A stretch of 20,104 nt of DNA from a virus: the IMG/VR virus record IMGVR_UViG_3300029258_003675, positions 1-20,104 of that record, one strand, 5' to 3'. The translations under genes were made by a program, and so were the position numbers. This document shows, piece after piece, positions 1 to 8,373 of the stretch; position 1 is the first letter of the stretch; the number at the start of each line of letters is the position of its first letter. The notes beneath the pieces are model-generated. The model had not been told where the DNA came from. It was given only the letters and a program-made list of their open reading frames with translations, and did not search any database.

Positions 1-1854
1 AGGTGCTTCTGCCCTGAAGTTGTTAACAGAATCAATGATGTTGGCCGGTCTGTTCGGATCAGTGTCCGAATTCTCAGTCAACTTAGTGATCCATGTGTTA
101 ATCGAGTCTTGTGTAAGATCCTGCAGTGGAAGTACGGGTATCTCAACATCACACTCATTGGCAAGGTTCGAAGACCTGTCAATGTAAGGCAGAACCGCTG
201 ACCACATGTTAAGTGGCAGGTTCTCAGCAAGACCAGTCTCAGAATTATATCCGGACTGAACTTCATCGAGCCACATACCCATGATGACATTGTGACGCCG
301 TGGGTAGAGGTCGACAGCCTTAAGTGCATTGATTATCGACTTCTGATACTGCTTCTTACTTACTATACGTCCATCAGATCCGCCACTTAATGCGGCAGGC
401 TGTGTAACACTACCAGGAAGAACCTTTCCGGATGCTGCAGGAAGTTCCGGTTCGTACTGAAGTTTCACATATACCGTTCCACCTGCACTCGGCAAGTTAC
501 TTGCGTTGTTAAAGGTGATAACTGGGCGATGGAATGATTCGATAGTAATTTCGCTTGCATCTATGTATACCTTGGTATCGTAATAGATCACCATGTCTGC
601 CGGCTGATTAGCACCGAAGATAATCTGATCTCCATAGATGAAGTAACTCCTGTCAGATCCAGTAAGCAGTTCGGATCTGCGTTTCGCTTCAGCATATGAT
701 ACTCTGTATCGGTAATTCGCATAGAAACGATCACCTACCTGCAGAGCAGCAATTATACGAACAGTTCCTGCCGTGGTATTGACTGTGTAGTCTGTACCCA
801 TGGTCAGTTTCGTCTTGGAAGACGACCCAGATCTAAGGATATAGAGTTCAAAGTCCCACCCATCAGAACTGTTGCCGCTGATAGTATAGGAGTTGTCCCA
901 ACCAGTTACTGTCTGACAGTAAAGATTGGCATCATAGTTTGTCCGTCCTACGAGATCAGGTGTAACTGTAACCACTACTTCCTGATTGGACAGACGGATG
1001 AAACGGTCGATAGTAGGTACGCCAGGATTCATATCCTTCTCAGGGGCTACATCAAGTTCTGTAACCATGCTTCCTGCGTCTACTTCTCCCGAAACGGTCC
1101 TTTGCTCATACGCTTCTGGTACCGCAACGAGTTTATCTCCCCATGAAGTGTTGACCGCCGGGGGTGTTGGCTCAAGTTCATACGTTCTCTGTACCACACC
1201 ACTTACGGAAAGGATGGTGACAGGAACTGTAGTTTCAAGAGCATCGAACCCAGCTACAATCTTCTCGTTGAGATTCGCATTGGAGTTAATCAGCGTACAG
1301 AGTTCGGAAACTCTGGTGACAACACCAGCCGCATTGGATTGAGGTGACAGGTTGTAACCTGCTACAGTACCATCAGGAAGTTCTATCTGCATGTAGATAG
1401 GAAGTCCAGTAGTACTGTCTTCAGTGACCTCGACCTTCGTATTGTTCATCTCGGCACCCTCTTCGAGGGCTTGAATGAACATAGAGTACTCAGGCTTACT
1501 GTTCTCAAGCGTGTAACTCAGTTCGCCAGAGAGATACGCCACGTTCTCATAAAGGTCAATCCTTGCTGCGTCAGTGGTACCAACCCTAATAAGGCTGACA
1601 TCCGGTTCTCCTTTACAGGATTGTACATACTCGTAATAGCCTCGTACCAGACTGGTATCAAAGCTAGAGTCGATAGGCACATCTCCGAAGATCTGTGATA
1701 CCGTATCGGCAGTTACTCTTGTTGGAGTATGTTTGGGACCGGACTTAGCTGTCCCGAAGATGAATGTACTCTGCCGGGATACATTCCCCACGGGAGGGTT
1801 CGTCTGCTGATCGATAATGGTTGAGCGGACACCGTTGAATTCTTCAAGGCTCAT
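1..1854 (-). CDS. Putative contractile tail sheath protein (C-terminus outside window)
   Basis: The frame is open from the ATG at 1854 to the window edge with no stop, so 618 codons are visible and the C-terminus is missing. A strong ribosome binding site (GGGAGG, then 7 bases) precedes the start. The N-terminus has the pattern typical of myovirus sheath proteins: a hydrophobic strand, then GTAKSGPKHTPTRVT and a downstream QIFGD, as in sheath proteins that read 'vGtaekGP.ntP..vts...f...FG'. The last visible part (KSIINALKAVDLYPRRHNVI, then WLDE) resembles the sheath core where a helix leads into a conserved aspartate-bearing segment. In the virion it would form the contractile tube around the inner tail tube. 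It is the most downstream gene visible in the minus-strand structural block, after the head-completion genes, where sheath genes are expected. The call rests on N-terminal motif and position; a related tail or baseplate subunit is the main alternative. Confidence 0.75.
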   Translation of the reverse strand, partial: MSLEEFNGVRSTIIDQQTNPPVGNVSRQSTFIFGTAKSGPKHTPTRVTADTVSQIFGDVPIDSSFDTSLVRGYYEYVQSCKGEPDVSLIRVGTTDAARIDLYENVAYLSGELSYTLENSKPEYSMFIQALEEGAEMNNTKVEVTEDSTTGLPIYMQIELPDGTVAGYNLSPQSNAAGVVTRVSELCTLINSNANLNEKIVAGFDALETTVPVTILSVSGVVQRTYELEPTPPAVNTSWGDKLVAVPEAYEQRTVSGEVDAGSMVTELDVAPEKDMNPGVPTIDRFIRLSNQEVVVTVTPDLVGRTNYDANLYCQTVTGWDNSYTISGNSSDGWDFELYILRSGSSSKTKLTMGTDYTVNTTAGTVRIIAALQVGDRFYANYRYRVSYAEAKRRSELLTGSDRSYFIYGDQIIFGANQPADMVIYYDTKVYIDASEITIESFHRPVITFNNASNLPSAGGTVYVKLQYEPELPAASGKVLPGSVTQPAALSGGSDGRIVSKKQYQKSIINALKAVDLYPRRHNVIMGMWLDEVQSGYNSETGLAENLPLNMWSAVLPYIDRSSNLANECDVEIPVLPLQDLTQDSINTWITKLTENSDTDPNRPANIIDSVNNFRAEAP

Positions 1855-1890
1855 ATTCTTACCTCCCAGAGAGATTCAATTCCAAGAGTT

Positions 1891-2640
1891 TTACTCCTCT
1901 TTCGTCTCGACATCAATATGGATGTCGCTGATTGGTGTAATCGGTCCAGCAAATTGAAACTCTTGTGTGCGAAACCAGAAACGGGTACTCCTGTAATGCA
2001 CTCCTGCTTCCTCCAGTTTCACGATCGGCTCAGGCCTCCTTCCCTCGGGAACCATCTTATTAAGACCGGCTTCCAGGAACTTACCTTCGTTCATATCCAT
2101 GAACTGTTCGAATCCGACACACAAGGCCTCTGCTTCTGCCCCTGACCGATGTACACATGTAAACTCTACTCGTGATTCCCAGAACCTGTATCTAACCCGG
2201 TAGATGTTCCCATCAGGTCCCCTGAAATCTCCGCATTTGCGGAACTTCCATTGCTTACTGGTGCTTCCAAAGGGGGTCTTTGCCATACTGGCAGGTTCCC
2301 TCCTGACTATCCTGTACGCAATGACAGGTGGTACCTTTTGATGAGGTGAGTCCTGAGTCACGTTAGAATCCTCATGCAACGAGTATATAATATCAGGGAA
2401 GGCAGGTGAATACAGGATGTTTTCTCCAGCGTACCCTATTGTGGGTAGCCAATCCTCAAGAACCATGCCTACATAGATCAGAAGATCAAATATGCTGGTA
2501 TTCCCTGGGAGTCTCATATGATCCATCGCATCACTGGTCCATATGTGGGTATCATATGCCTCTAGTTGACGCCGATACTCGAGATACCGGTCGAGATCGA
2601 ACTGAGGGTTATATGGTATATATGCGTGTGTAACTGCCAC
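1891..2640 (-). CDS. Phage structural protein, possible tail-completion/terminator protein
   Basis: This encodes 249 residues with a GTG start whose G is also the last base of the upstream gene's TAG stop (TAGTG), indicating translational coupling; AGGGG lies just upstream. I do not recognise the family with certainty. The protein is soluble, with no signal peptide or membrane segment. The N-terminal third is Tyr/Trp/Asp-rich and probably helical. The middle (about residues 125-165) is a strand-rich stretch with many basic and aromatic residues (QWKFRKCGDFRGPDGN and RYRFWESRVEFTC). The C-terminus is acidic. Lying directly before the sheath gene and after probable connector genes, it would fit a neck or tail-terminator role; this is inference from gene order. 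Confidence 0.6.
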   Translation of the reverse strand: MAVTHAYIPYNPQFDLDRYLEYRRQLEAYDTHIWTSDAMDHMRLPGNTSIFDLLIYVGMVLEDWLPTIGYAGENILYSPAFPDIIYSLHEDSNVTQDSPHQKVPPVIAYRIVRREPASMAKTPFGSTSKQWKFRKCGDFRGPDGNIYRVRYRFWESRVEFTCVHRSGAEAEALCVGFEQFMDMNEGKFLEAGLNKMVPEGRRPEPIVKLEEAGVHYRSTRFWFRTQEFQFAGPITPISDIHIDVETKEE

Positions 2641-3164
2641 TAGCTTACCCCTGTCTGTTTCTGGGCGAAAAGGTAGAAGACTTCAGCTCTACCGTAATCT
2701 CCATGTTCTCGTACGACAGCCAATACATCGTACATCGCAGTTGCATGAACTGGTGCTATTGGCTTATCTTTCTGTCCGTATTCCTGGATATCATACACCC
2801 TGTCTCCGATGAGGGGCTCTCTGGGAAGTTCTTCTTTGAGTACTTCTATTGCGAAGACCCATGTATTCGGGTCGTCGAGGCCTATCTCATTGAGGAGCGG
2901 AGCTACTCCTACAACTGGTGGGGTAGATGAAGCGGATCCAGATTTGCTTACTATGGTTCCTGGTTTGGCTATCGCTCGTACCAGAAGATCATCGTATCTC
3001 CATTTAGATCCGCCAATAGCTTCTTTCCTTGCTTCATTCCAGTACTGTGAATACTGCCCCCGTCTGAATACTCTGAGAACAATCCACTTACCCTGTGCAA
3101 TAGTACGACTATCACCACGGGTAAGGCCCTTTATATGCTGACGCATGTCTATCCATTGTGGCAT
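2640..3164 (-). CDS. Phage head-tail joining region protein, function unknown
   Basis: This encodes 174 residues. Its ATG overlaps the stop of the upstream gene (TAATG at the 3164 junction) and its stop overlaps the next start, so it sits inside a coupled cassette with both neighbours. The N-terminal half is basic (HIKGLTRGDSRTI and WIVLRVFRRGQYSQYWNEAR), with an SG/S/P-rich linker around residues 95-107. The C-terminal half looks beta-rich (WVFAIEVLKEELP, GDRVYDIQEYG, YDVLAVVREHG). Such a two-part organisation, with size and location between connector-like and tail genes, would fit a head-completion or stopper protein. No family motif supports a specific name. Confidence 0.6.
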   Translation of the reverse strand: MPQWIDMRQHIKGLTRGDSRTIAQGKWIVLRVFRRGQYSQYWNEARKEAIGGSKWRYDDLLVRAIAKPGTIVSKSGSASSTPPVVGVAPLLNEIGLDDPNTWVFAIEVLKEELPREPLIGDRVYDIQEYGQKDKPIAPVHATAMYDVLAVVREHGDYGRAEVFYLFAQKQTGVS

Positions 3165-4429
3165 TATCTATATATCCCGTACCGTTTGCTTTGTTCACCA
3201 CGAAGATCGCTGAGTGCTTTGCCTGATTTCACGCCTATAAATGCACCACCGGCGCCGCCCATTTCAGCATCCTCTGGAATCGATTCCCTGATACACTTCT
3301 CAAGTTCATTGATAATATTGTCCCAGTCTCTGGTCTCATAGTCGACCTTGACGGCAAGAAGTGTTCGTGATCTGATTCCGCCTATCATCAGGAGCCCACG
3401 GATAAACAGATCCCTGAGTACCATGCATATAGTGAGCCTGTTCACCTGCACGAGGTTATCTGCAGTCATAGTGGCCCCATAGACATCTCTAACCCATAGA
3501 GATGCCTCAAGGATCAGTTTCCATATATCATAGTTGCTTATGCCAGAATCAAGCTCAGCATCCCATCCCGTAAGACGGCTGTTTATCTGATCAGGAGAAG
3601 CATACACTGGACTGAGGGGTCCCATGAATCTGATCTCATGTTCTCTCTGATCGAATCCTTCTCTCTCTTCGCCCCTGACCATGCCACGGGACATGCTGAA
3701 TATATACTCTCGGTTCGTGTTAGAAGAATATGTGGCTGAGTCAAATATGACCTGTCGTCCTGATACAATGACGCCACTCATATTCACTCTACGATTCCCA
3801 AAGGGATCCATATCGACGGGTAAATCTGTCCATCTGCCATTCAGGGCATTCTGTGGAATTGTGATATCGTCATCGACTGTATCATTGTAGAGAAGTATAA
3901 TCCTGCTAAAAGTGTCCACACCCACACTCTTGTTAGCAGGAATACTGCCTACCAGTGAAATTGGTGCGTCTTGTCCCGAACTGGCAAACAGATTGGTTGA
4001 AGGCTCATTAGCGTCATCCTGACTATCTCCGTCCATGAACAGGTCTACTTCAGGAACGATCTCCGGCGGCCCGCTGGTAGGTGCCACAGTTTCAGCTGTT
4101 TGAAAGGAAAAGATCTCGTTCGCTGGCAGAGTGTCCGAGTCAGTGGACTGCAGACCGTTCGTACCTCCCACCACTATAACCATATAGTAGGAGAGGGGTT
4201 CGAAGTTGGCTGTAGGGTTGATCTCGACAACATTACCGCTCTTGGTCACGGTTACATCAAGGAACTCGAAGTACTCACTCTTTGTCACGTTGGTGCGATA
4301 AATCTTAAAGAAGTTGGAGTCGAGATACGATGCTTCAATTTCCTTGCTGAACTCAACGAAGATGTCTCGGTCAATGTAGTGACCAGTCACTCCATCGGCC
4401 GGTGTGGTACTGACAATACTAATTGCCAT
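3164..4429 (-). CDS. Virion protein with two SbsA-type Ig-like (Big_5) domains and a helical C-terminal domain
   Basis: This encodes 421 residues; AGGT six bases before the ATG supports the start. Two related N-terminal units are visible. Residues 1-113 begin ISIVSTTPADGVTG, followed by IFVEFSKEIEAS. Residues 155-270 begin ISLVGSIPANKSVGV, followed by IILLYNDTVDDD. Both fit the Big_5 pattern 'v..t.PadgatgV..n..i...Fs..vd', a bacterial Ig-like fold used in surface and adhesion proteins. They are joined by an acidic linker (about residues 114-154). The C-terminal third (271-421) is different: helical, with a segment around residues 300-345 (YDIWKLILEAS through VLRDLF) that resembles head-tail adaptor proteins. 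A plausible reading is an adaptor or neck protein carrying surface-exposed Ig domains. Domain identity is moderately sure; the connector role is inference. Confidence 0.7.
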   Translation of the reverse strand: MAISIVSTTPADGVTGHYIDRDIFVEFSKEIEASYLDSNFFKIYRTNVTKSEYFEFLDVTVTKSGNVVEINPTANFEPLSYYMVIVVGGTNGLQSTDSDTLPANEIFSFQTAETVAPTSGPPEIVPEVDLFMDGDSQDDANEPSTNLFASSGQDAPISLVGSIPANKSVGVDTFSRIILLYNDTVDDDITIPQNALNGRWTDLPVDMDPFGNRRVNMSGVIVSGRQVIFDSATYSSNTNREYIFSMSRGMVRGEEREGFDQREHEIRFMGPLSPVYASPDQINSRLTGWDAELDSGISNYDIWKLILEASLWVRDVYGATMTADNLVQVNRLTICMVLRDLFIRGLLMIGGIRSRTLLAVKVDYETRDWDNIINELEKCIRESIPEDAEMGGAGGAFIGVKSGKALSDLRGEQSKRYGIYR

Positions 4430-4433
4430 TGGT

Positions 4434-4910
4434 TTACCTCATATCAGCTATCTTCTTGGTAAGGAGAGAAACTCTGTCCTTGCGGTTCTTCTCTTCCTTC
4501 TCAATCTCAAGCGCTGTCTCTAATACATTAAATGAATACGTGCGTTTGACAGCCTCAGGGAATTCTGGATCCTTATGGTCAAGAAGTCGTCGTGCCCTGG
4601 GTGCATATTCTGAAGTAAGCCATTTGGTATTGACAGGAGTACCCTTGTCTTCCTTGTCTACAACCATGACTCGTCCAGTTCTTATCCCATTAAGTACGAA
4701 CATTACTTCTGTCTCTGTAAGTTTCCTCCCTTCTACTTTGGCAGTGATCTTTCCCTGGAATGCATTAAGCTCTACTTTCCCGGAATCAAGCTTCCAGAAT
4801 ACTTCCCCAGGCCCTAAACGGACGATACATCCGGATACAATAAGGTCTGGAGTCACTTCATCTGCCGGAATACTTGGTTTCACTACCTTTGTACCTTCTG
4901 ATTTACTCAT
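4434..4910 (-). CDS. Conserved phage head-region protein, function unknown
   Basis: This encodes 158 residues starting at an ATG with a textbook AGGAGG eight bases upstream. It is the first gene after the capsid terminator, and the next gene starts four bases beyond its stop. The first half looks like a small beta domain (LIVSGCIVRLGPGEVFWKLDSGKVEL, then GKITAKVEGRKLTETEVMFVLNG, broken by turns). The last 60 residues are charged and helical, ending in an Arg/Lys/Glu-rich coiled-coil-like tail (ETALEIEKEEKNRKDRVSLL). It is probably a head or connector component by position. No catalytic motif is seen, and I do not assign a family. Confidence 0.55.
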   Translation of the reverse strand: MSKSEGTKVVKPSIPADEVTPDLIVSGCIVRLGPGEVFWKLDSGKVELNAFQGKITAKVEGRKLTETEVMFVLNGIRTGRVMVVDKEDKGTPVNTKWLTSEYAPRARRLLDHKDPEFPEAVKRTYSFNVLETALEIEKEEKNRKDRVSLLTKKIADMR

Positions 4911-4928
4911 AAACAGTTCCTCCTAAGC

Positions 4929-4940
4929 GATTCATGAATC
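4929..4940. repeat. Perfect 12-bp palindrome upstream of the 158-residue gene
   Basis: GATTCATGAATC is a perfect palindrome between the capsid terminator and the AGGAGG ribosome binding site of the gene ending at 4434. It could be an operator or a processing site, or chance in a short intergenic stretch. The rest of the 130-base gap (4911-5040) holds a TATGAT box on the minus strand (4957-4952) without a convincing -35 partner. Confidence 0.35.
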
Positions 4941-4981
4941 TTTCACATTCTATCATAATGGGGGAAAAGAATACCACGTAG

Positions 4982-5016
4982 ATAGAACAAGGGCCCGGCC
5001 ATTACTGACCGAGCCC
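4982..5016 (-). terminator. Rho-independent terminator after the major capsid gene
   Basis: On the minus strand, about 25 bases after the capsid stop codon, a GC-rich inverted repeat (GGGCTCGGTC, six-base loop, GGCCGGGCCC) can form a ten-pair stem with three G-T wobbles. It is followed by a T-rich tail, TTGTTCTAT. The right orientation and position suggest that it trims or attenuates transcripts leaving the capsid gene, separating abundant capsid mRNA from the downstream connector and tail genes. It is the clearest terminator in the window. Read-through or a promoter near 4950 would be needed for the downstream genes. Confidence 0.75.
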
Positions 5017-5040
5017 TCGAGAAGTTACTTACTGTCTACC

Positions 5041-6486
5041 TTACACTCTGTTTACAGTAGTATCAATAGGACTGAGAGATACGCTGTTCACATTGTCGAA
5101 TGCGTAGGTACGATCAATCACCACATTCCTGGCGACTGCGACCGCTCTGCCTTGCTCTTGAAGAGCCATGCCGTAGCGCTCACGAATCTTAATGTAGTTG
5201 ATTTCACGTTCAATATCTGACCACTGTTCCATAGTAGGATTCTCTTTCTGGAGGATCAGGCCGCCCTTACGGGAGTCTGCAAAGATGATGTTCGATGCAA
5301 ACTTGCCATCAGATGCTCCACCGGAGATCTTGTAATATGGTACAAGCGGAGATACGAGGATCTTAAAGGGACGATCTACGTGCTTAGGTGTTGTGTAGTA
5401 TGTTGCTCCGAATGGAGTCAGATTGGGCCATGCATAAGGTGCAACACCCAGCTTCTGATATATCGGATCAACAGTATTCCAGTTACCACCACTGACTGAG
5501 CCAGGAGCGATAGAAGGAGTACCCGAACCACCAAACTTACCCCAAGGCTGGCCAAGAGAACCCCAAGGCATGGGATCCCAACCAGAATTGGCGCTTCCGC
5601 TTGGCACGTACTGAACGCCATTCCCCATAACCACTTCACGGATCTCTGTATCTCTTGCCCAGAGTGCCCATGCGAATGGGTGAATGAGGATAGTGTCTAT
5701 CATGTATCCACGCATCTCCATCCATGCGAGAATGTTCATGATATCGTCGATACCGAGAGCACCGTTGGGAAGCCCATCGATGCCACGACCTGTGCAGGAA
5801 CCGAGTTCAGTGTTAGATGCATCGGCATTATCCATGAGAGTGTAACCACACTGCTCGTTAAGGATCTTTGTACACAGGGTTTCTTTCTTGTTAAGGAGTT
5901 CATCTGCGAGTGACCTGACAGTGTAAGCAAATATTCCCCAGTTATCAGACTCAAGAAGTTCTCGAGTTCCAGCGACCTTGGCACCATATTTCTTGATCTC
6001 AAGGTTCAATCTGTAAGCCTGATCACTTACAGCACTGGAAGTCTCTGGATATTCGCTTCCTTCAGGAACTTCTTCTACTTCTACCCCACCAAGAGTACGG
6101 ATCGTTACATTGATCGCATTCCCAGCATAAGGAATAGTTTCGAAGAGATTCGCTGATATGATCCTCGCAGGAACAATCCTGCTCTTCATGAGGATCTCAG
6201 TCGCAGCATAGAACAGTTGAGGGAAGTCTTTAGATGCGAGAACTTCCTTAATCTGCACCTTTTCGCCAGCAAGTTTGCCGGTTTCGAAGGCGGAGAGGAT
6301 TTCCATAACATCTGCCATATCCCTGTCAGAAGCAGCCTGGACTACTTCCGGGAGAAAGTTTCCGTCACCATCAGTGGCGGAAATGCCTTCCTTCTCGAGT
6401 TCATCTGCAGCATTCTTCACCGATTCCATTGGATCGTAGGAATCGAGGTATCGCAGGGAACTTAAACCTGAAGTGTTGAATCTCAT
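5041..6486 (-). CDS. Major capsid protein, HK97 fold
   Basis: This encodes 481 residues; GGGGGT six bases before the ATG supports the start. The N-terminal 80 or so residues are charged and helical, as expected for a delta-like region removed by the prohead protease. The body has the order of an HK97-type coat protein: E-loop-like EVEEVPEGSEYPE (residues 136-148), strand YRLNLEIKKYGAKVAGTRELLES (158-180, in two parts around the central lysines), then a long spine helix region to about 205. The A-domain includes DTILIHPFAWALWARD (264-279). A Gly/Trp/Pro-rich insertion lies at about 289-357. It assembles the icosahedral shell with the protease/scaffold and the 371-residue protein encoded just upstream. 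The terminator directly downstream fits a very highly expressed gene. The family call is confident although remote. Confidence 0.88.
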   Translation of the reverse strand: MRFNTSGLSSLRYLDSYDPMESVKNAADELEKEGISATDGDGNFLPEVVQAASDRDMADVMEILSAFETGKLAGEKVQIKEVLASKDFPQLFYAATEILMKSRIVPARIISANLFETIPYAGNAINVTIRTLGGVEVEEVPEGSEYPETSSAVSDQAYRLNLEIKKYGAKVAGTRELLESDNWGIFAYTVRSLADELLNKKETLCTKILNEQCGYTLMDNADASNTELGSCTGRGIDGLPNGALGIDDIMNILAWMEMRGYMIDTILIHPFAWALWARDTEIREVVMGNGVQYVPSGSANSGWDPMPWGSLGQPWGKFGGSGTPSIAPGSVSGGNWNTVDPIYQKLGVAPYAWPNLTPFGATYYTTPKHVDRPFKILVSPLVPYYKISGGASDGKFASNIIFADSRKGGLILQKENPTMEQWSDIEREINYIKIRERYGMALQEQGRAVAVARNVVIDRTYAFDNVNSVSLSPIDTTVNRV

Positions 6487-6498
6487 TGCGTTACCCCC

Positions 6499-7614
6499 TT
6501 ACTTCAGAATACCGAACGCAATGTCAAGCTGTCCCATTTGAACGCTGACATTGGCAGTATTTGTTGCCAGAACTTCGTACATGACTTTCTTCACATTGTC
6601 CTTGTTTGCAGCATAGGATGTGCTCTGTACTGCAGACTGAGACAGGATAGATGTGATGAAGTTATACAGCCTGGCTCTGAGACCGCCAGTATCGGTACCC
6701 TTCATGCCTGATCCAGGAATCGAGTCGATCAGTTCGTCCAGATTCCATGGCACTCGGCTTCTGGTCTCAATTATCTTGCCGAACTTCTGTGCTTCGCTTA
6801 CGCCGTCCCACTTAGTGAAACGTCCGTACTCATCAGACATCACGTAGTCGCCAACTTCGATAACACCTGAAAGGGTGGGGAGGTCAGCTTCACTAAACCA
6901 CGCATACTGATGCTTCGCATTAACAGCTGTACGAACAGCTGAAAGGACAGTTGCCCTTGCGCCTGCACCGAATATACCGATGTAAGGGATAGTGATGACA
7001 CCACCGAGAGCAATAGCATTACCATTGCTACCCTGACGAGCATCGTAGTTGAGATACCTGAGTCTCATGTCTGAGAAGACTTTGTGGTTAACAATACCGA
7101 TTGGTACGTTTGCGGCCCTTACATAAGGATCGCTTGAGGCTGCGGCTACTTCACCCGACATAGTCAGGATACCGTAAGTACCACAGTTAGCGGTGTAACT
7201 GTCATTAACTGAACTTCCGCCATTGGCAGGAACGATCAGACCAGCTACATCTTTGGGATACATATAGTTGATTGACTTCTCCAATGCTGTACCATCGACC
7301 CCGATTGATACGTACTGATACCCGTCTTGACGGATACCGGCACCATCGTGATCAGTTACGTAGGCACGTGCATCGCTGAGAGGAATTACCGATACAATAC
7401 ATCCAGCAGGCATTACCACCGGCCACTCTGCATCCAAGTCGATGTCTACAGAGGGAAGCGTTCTCACCGGGTAGTATACACCTATGGATTCTTTCCCATT
7501 GTACCTGTAGAGGTCCTCTATGCTGTCGAGATAGGCCAGCTTCTCAACAGACTTCATTGGCAGCTTATTAGAGAAATCACCACCAGTTGGGTTGTAGAAG
7601 AGATCTGTACTCAT
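6499..7614 (-). CDS. Probable capsid-associated (decoration or minor head) protein
   Basis: This encodes 371 residues between the protease/scaffold and the capsid gene, with GAGGT six bases before the ATG and only 12 bases between its stop and the capsid start. It is rich in Gly, Ala, Val, Ser and Tyr and looks mostly beta-stranded: VVMPAGCIVSVIPLSD, GYQYVSIGVDGTAL, a Gly-rich GGVITIPYIGIFGAGAR (about 204-220), and VIEVGDYVMSDEYGRF (251-266). The last 60 residues are helical. There is no signal peptide or clear membrane span. The location and composition fit an abundant shell component such as a decoration or second coat protein. I do not recognise the family, so the role is inferred from position. 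Confidence 0.6.
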   Translation of the reverse strand: MSTDLFYNPTGGDFSNKLPMKSVEKLAYLDSIEDLYRYNGKESIGVYYPVRTLPSVDIDLDAEWPVVMPAGCIVSVIPLSDARAYVTDHDGAGIRQDGYQYVSIGVDGTALEKSINYMYPKDVAGLIVPANGGSSVNDSYTANCGTYGILTMSGEVAAASSDPYVRAANVPIGIVNHKVFSDMRLRYLNYDARQGSNGNAIALGGVITIPYIGIFGAGARATVLSAVRTAVNAKHQYAWFSEADLPTLSGVIEVGDYVMSDEYGRFTKWDGVSEAQKFGKIIETRSRVPWNLDELIDSIPGSGMKGTDTGGLRARLYNFITSILSQSAVQSTSYAANKDNVKKVMYEVLATNTANVSVQMGQLDIAFGILK

Positions 7615-7629
7615 ATCTGTACCTCTACC

Positions 7630-8373
7630 TTATTGATTTCTTCGGATCGCATTTGCGATCGAGCGGCTTCCCAGCGGAGATCCGCTTTTGCCGTGTGGTG
7701 GCATGCGCTTGAAAGTCCTCCCCTTCTTTAGGAGTACTTCTCTCAGGTCTACCGTAGTAGAATCCTGTGCATTACCTTGACTGCTTTCCTCAGCAGATGG
7801 GGTCTCTTCATTGTTACCGGCTTCGTCTGATCCTTCAGTTACAGGATCTGTTGTATCAGACTGGTCGGCTGGCTCTGAATCTTCAGAGTCGGTGACCCCT
7901 GCTTCCCCAGCACTATCCTCAGGATTCGCATCACCGGGTTCACCATCTGTGTCCTTCCCACCCTGAGCAGGCTCTTCTGGAGCTGGCTCTTCTTTAGGTG
8001 CTTCTGGTTCGCCCCCATCGGGCTTCTCAGAGTCTTGGGGTTGGTCATCAGTTGGTTCATCCTGATCAGTTGCAGGATCTGTAGCAGGTTCTCCTGATCC
8101 AGCCGGATCCGCATTACCGGTAGTTGAACTACCATCGTCATCGTTTGTTGGCTCTTCCGAGCCTTCCGAGGACATAAGATTGTCGAGATTGAGCCCTTCT
8201 ACAGGAGACTCGTTCTCGTTCATCCTGTTCCTGAGTGCAGTAGCTAAGGAAACAATGATTTCGTCCTTCTTCTTGAGCTTTGCCTCATACGCATTAATCA
8301 GTTCAGCTACTGCTTCATCTGATACAGACGTATGGTCGTTGCCTTCCGAGGACTGAGTTGCATTGTTACTCAT
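7630..8373 (-). CDS. Putative separate scaffold protein from an internal in-frame start
   Basis: An in-frame ATG at 8373 (residue 272 of the protease/scaffold) is preceded by AAGGTGGT, one mismatch from the consensus AAGGAGGT, with a six-base spacer. It begins exactly where the protease domain ends, giving a 247-residue product of coiled-coil helix, acidic low-complexity region and basic C-terminus, which is a complete scaffold protein. Phage lambda makes Nu3 scaffold from inside gene C in the same way. The site is seen in the sequence; that it is used is inference. It would let the phage make many scaffold chains per protease. Confidence 0.6.
   Translation of the reverse strand: MSNNATQSSEGNDHTSVSDEAVAELINAYEAKLKKKDEIIVSLATALRNRMNENESPVEGLNLDNLMSSEGSEEPTNDDDGSSTTGNADPAGSGEPATDPATDQDEPTDDQPQDSEKPDGGEPEAPKEEPAPEEPAQGGKDTDGEPGDANPEDSAGEAGVTDSEDSEPADQSDTTDPVTEGSDEAGNNEETPSAEESSQGNAQDSTTVDLREVLLKKGRTFKRMPPHGKSGSPLGSRSIANAIRRNQ

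Noticed and set aside
4423-4926. Open frame of 167 codons on the plus strand
   Set aside because: It mirrors the 158-residue minus-strand gene, which has a textbook AGGAGG and fits the operon; the plus frame is Ser/Thr/Leu-rich noise.
7700-8180. Acidic low-complexity stretch as a tandem repeat or degraded gene
   Set aside because: Codons vary and no fixed period is seen; it is an intact scaffold region rich in Glu, Asp, Pro, Gly and Thr.
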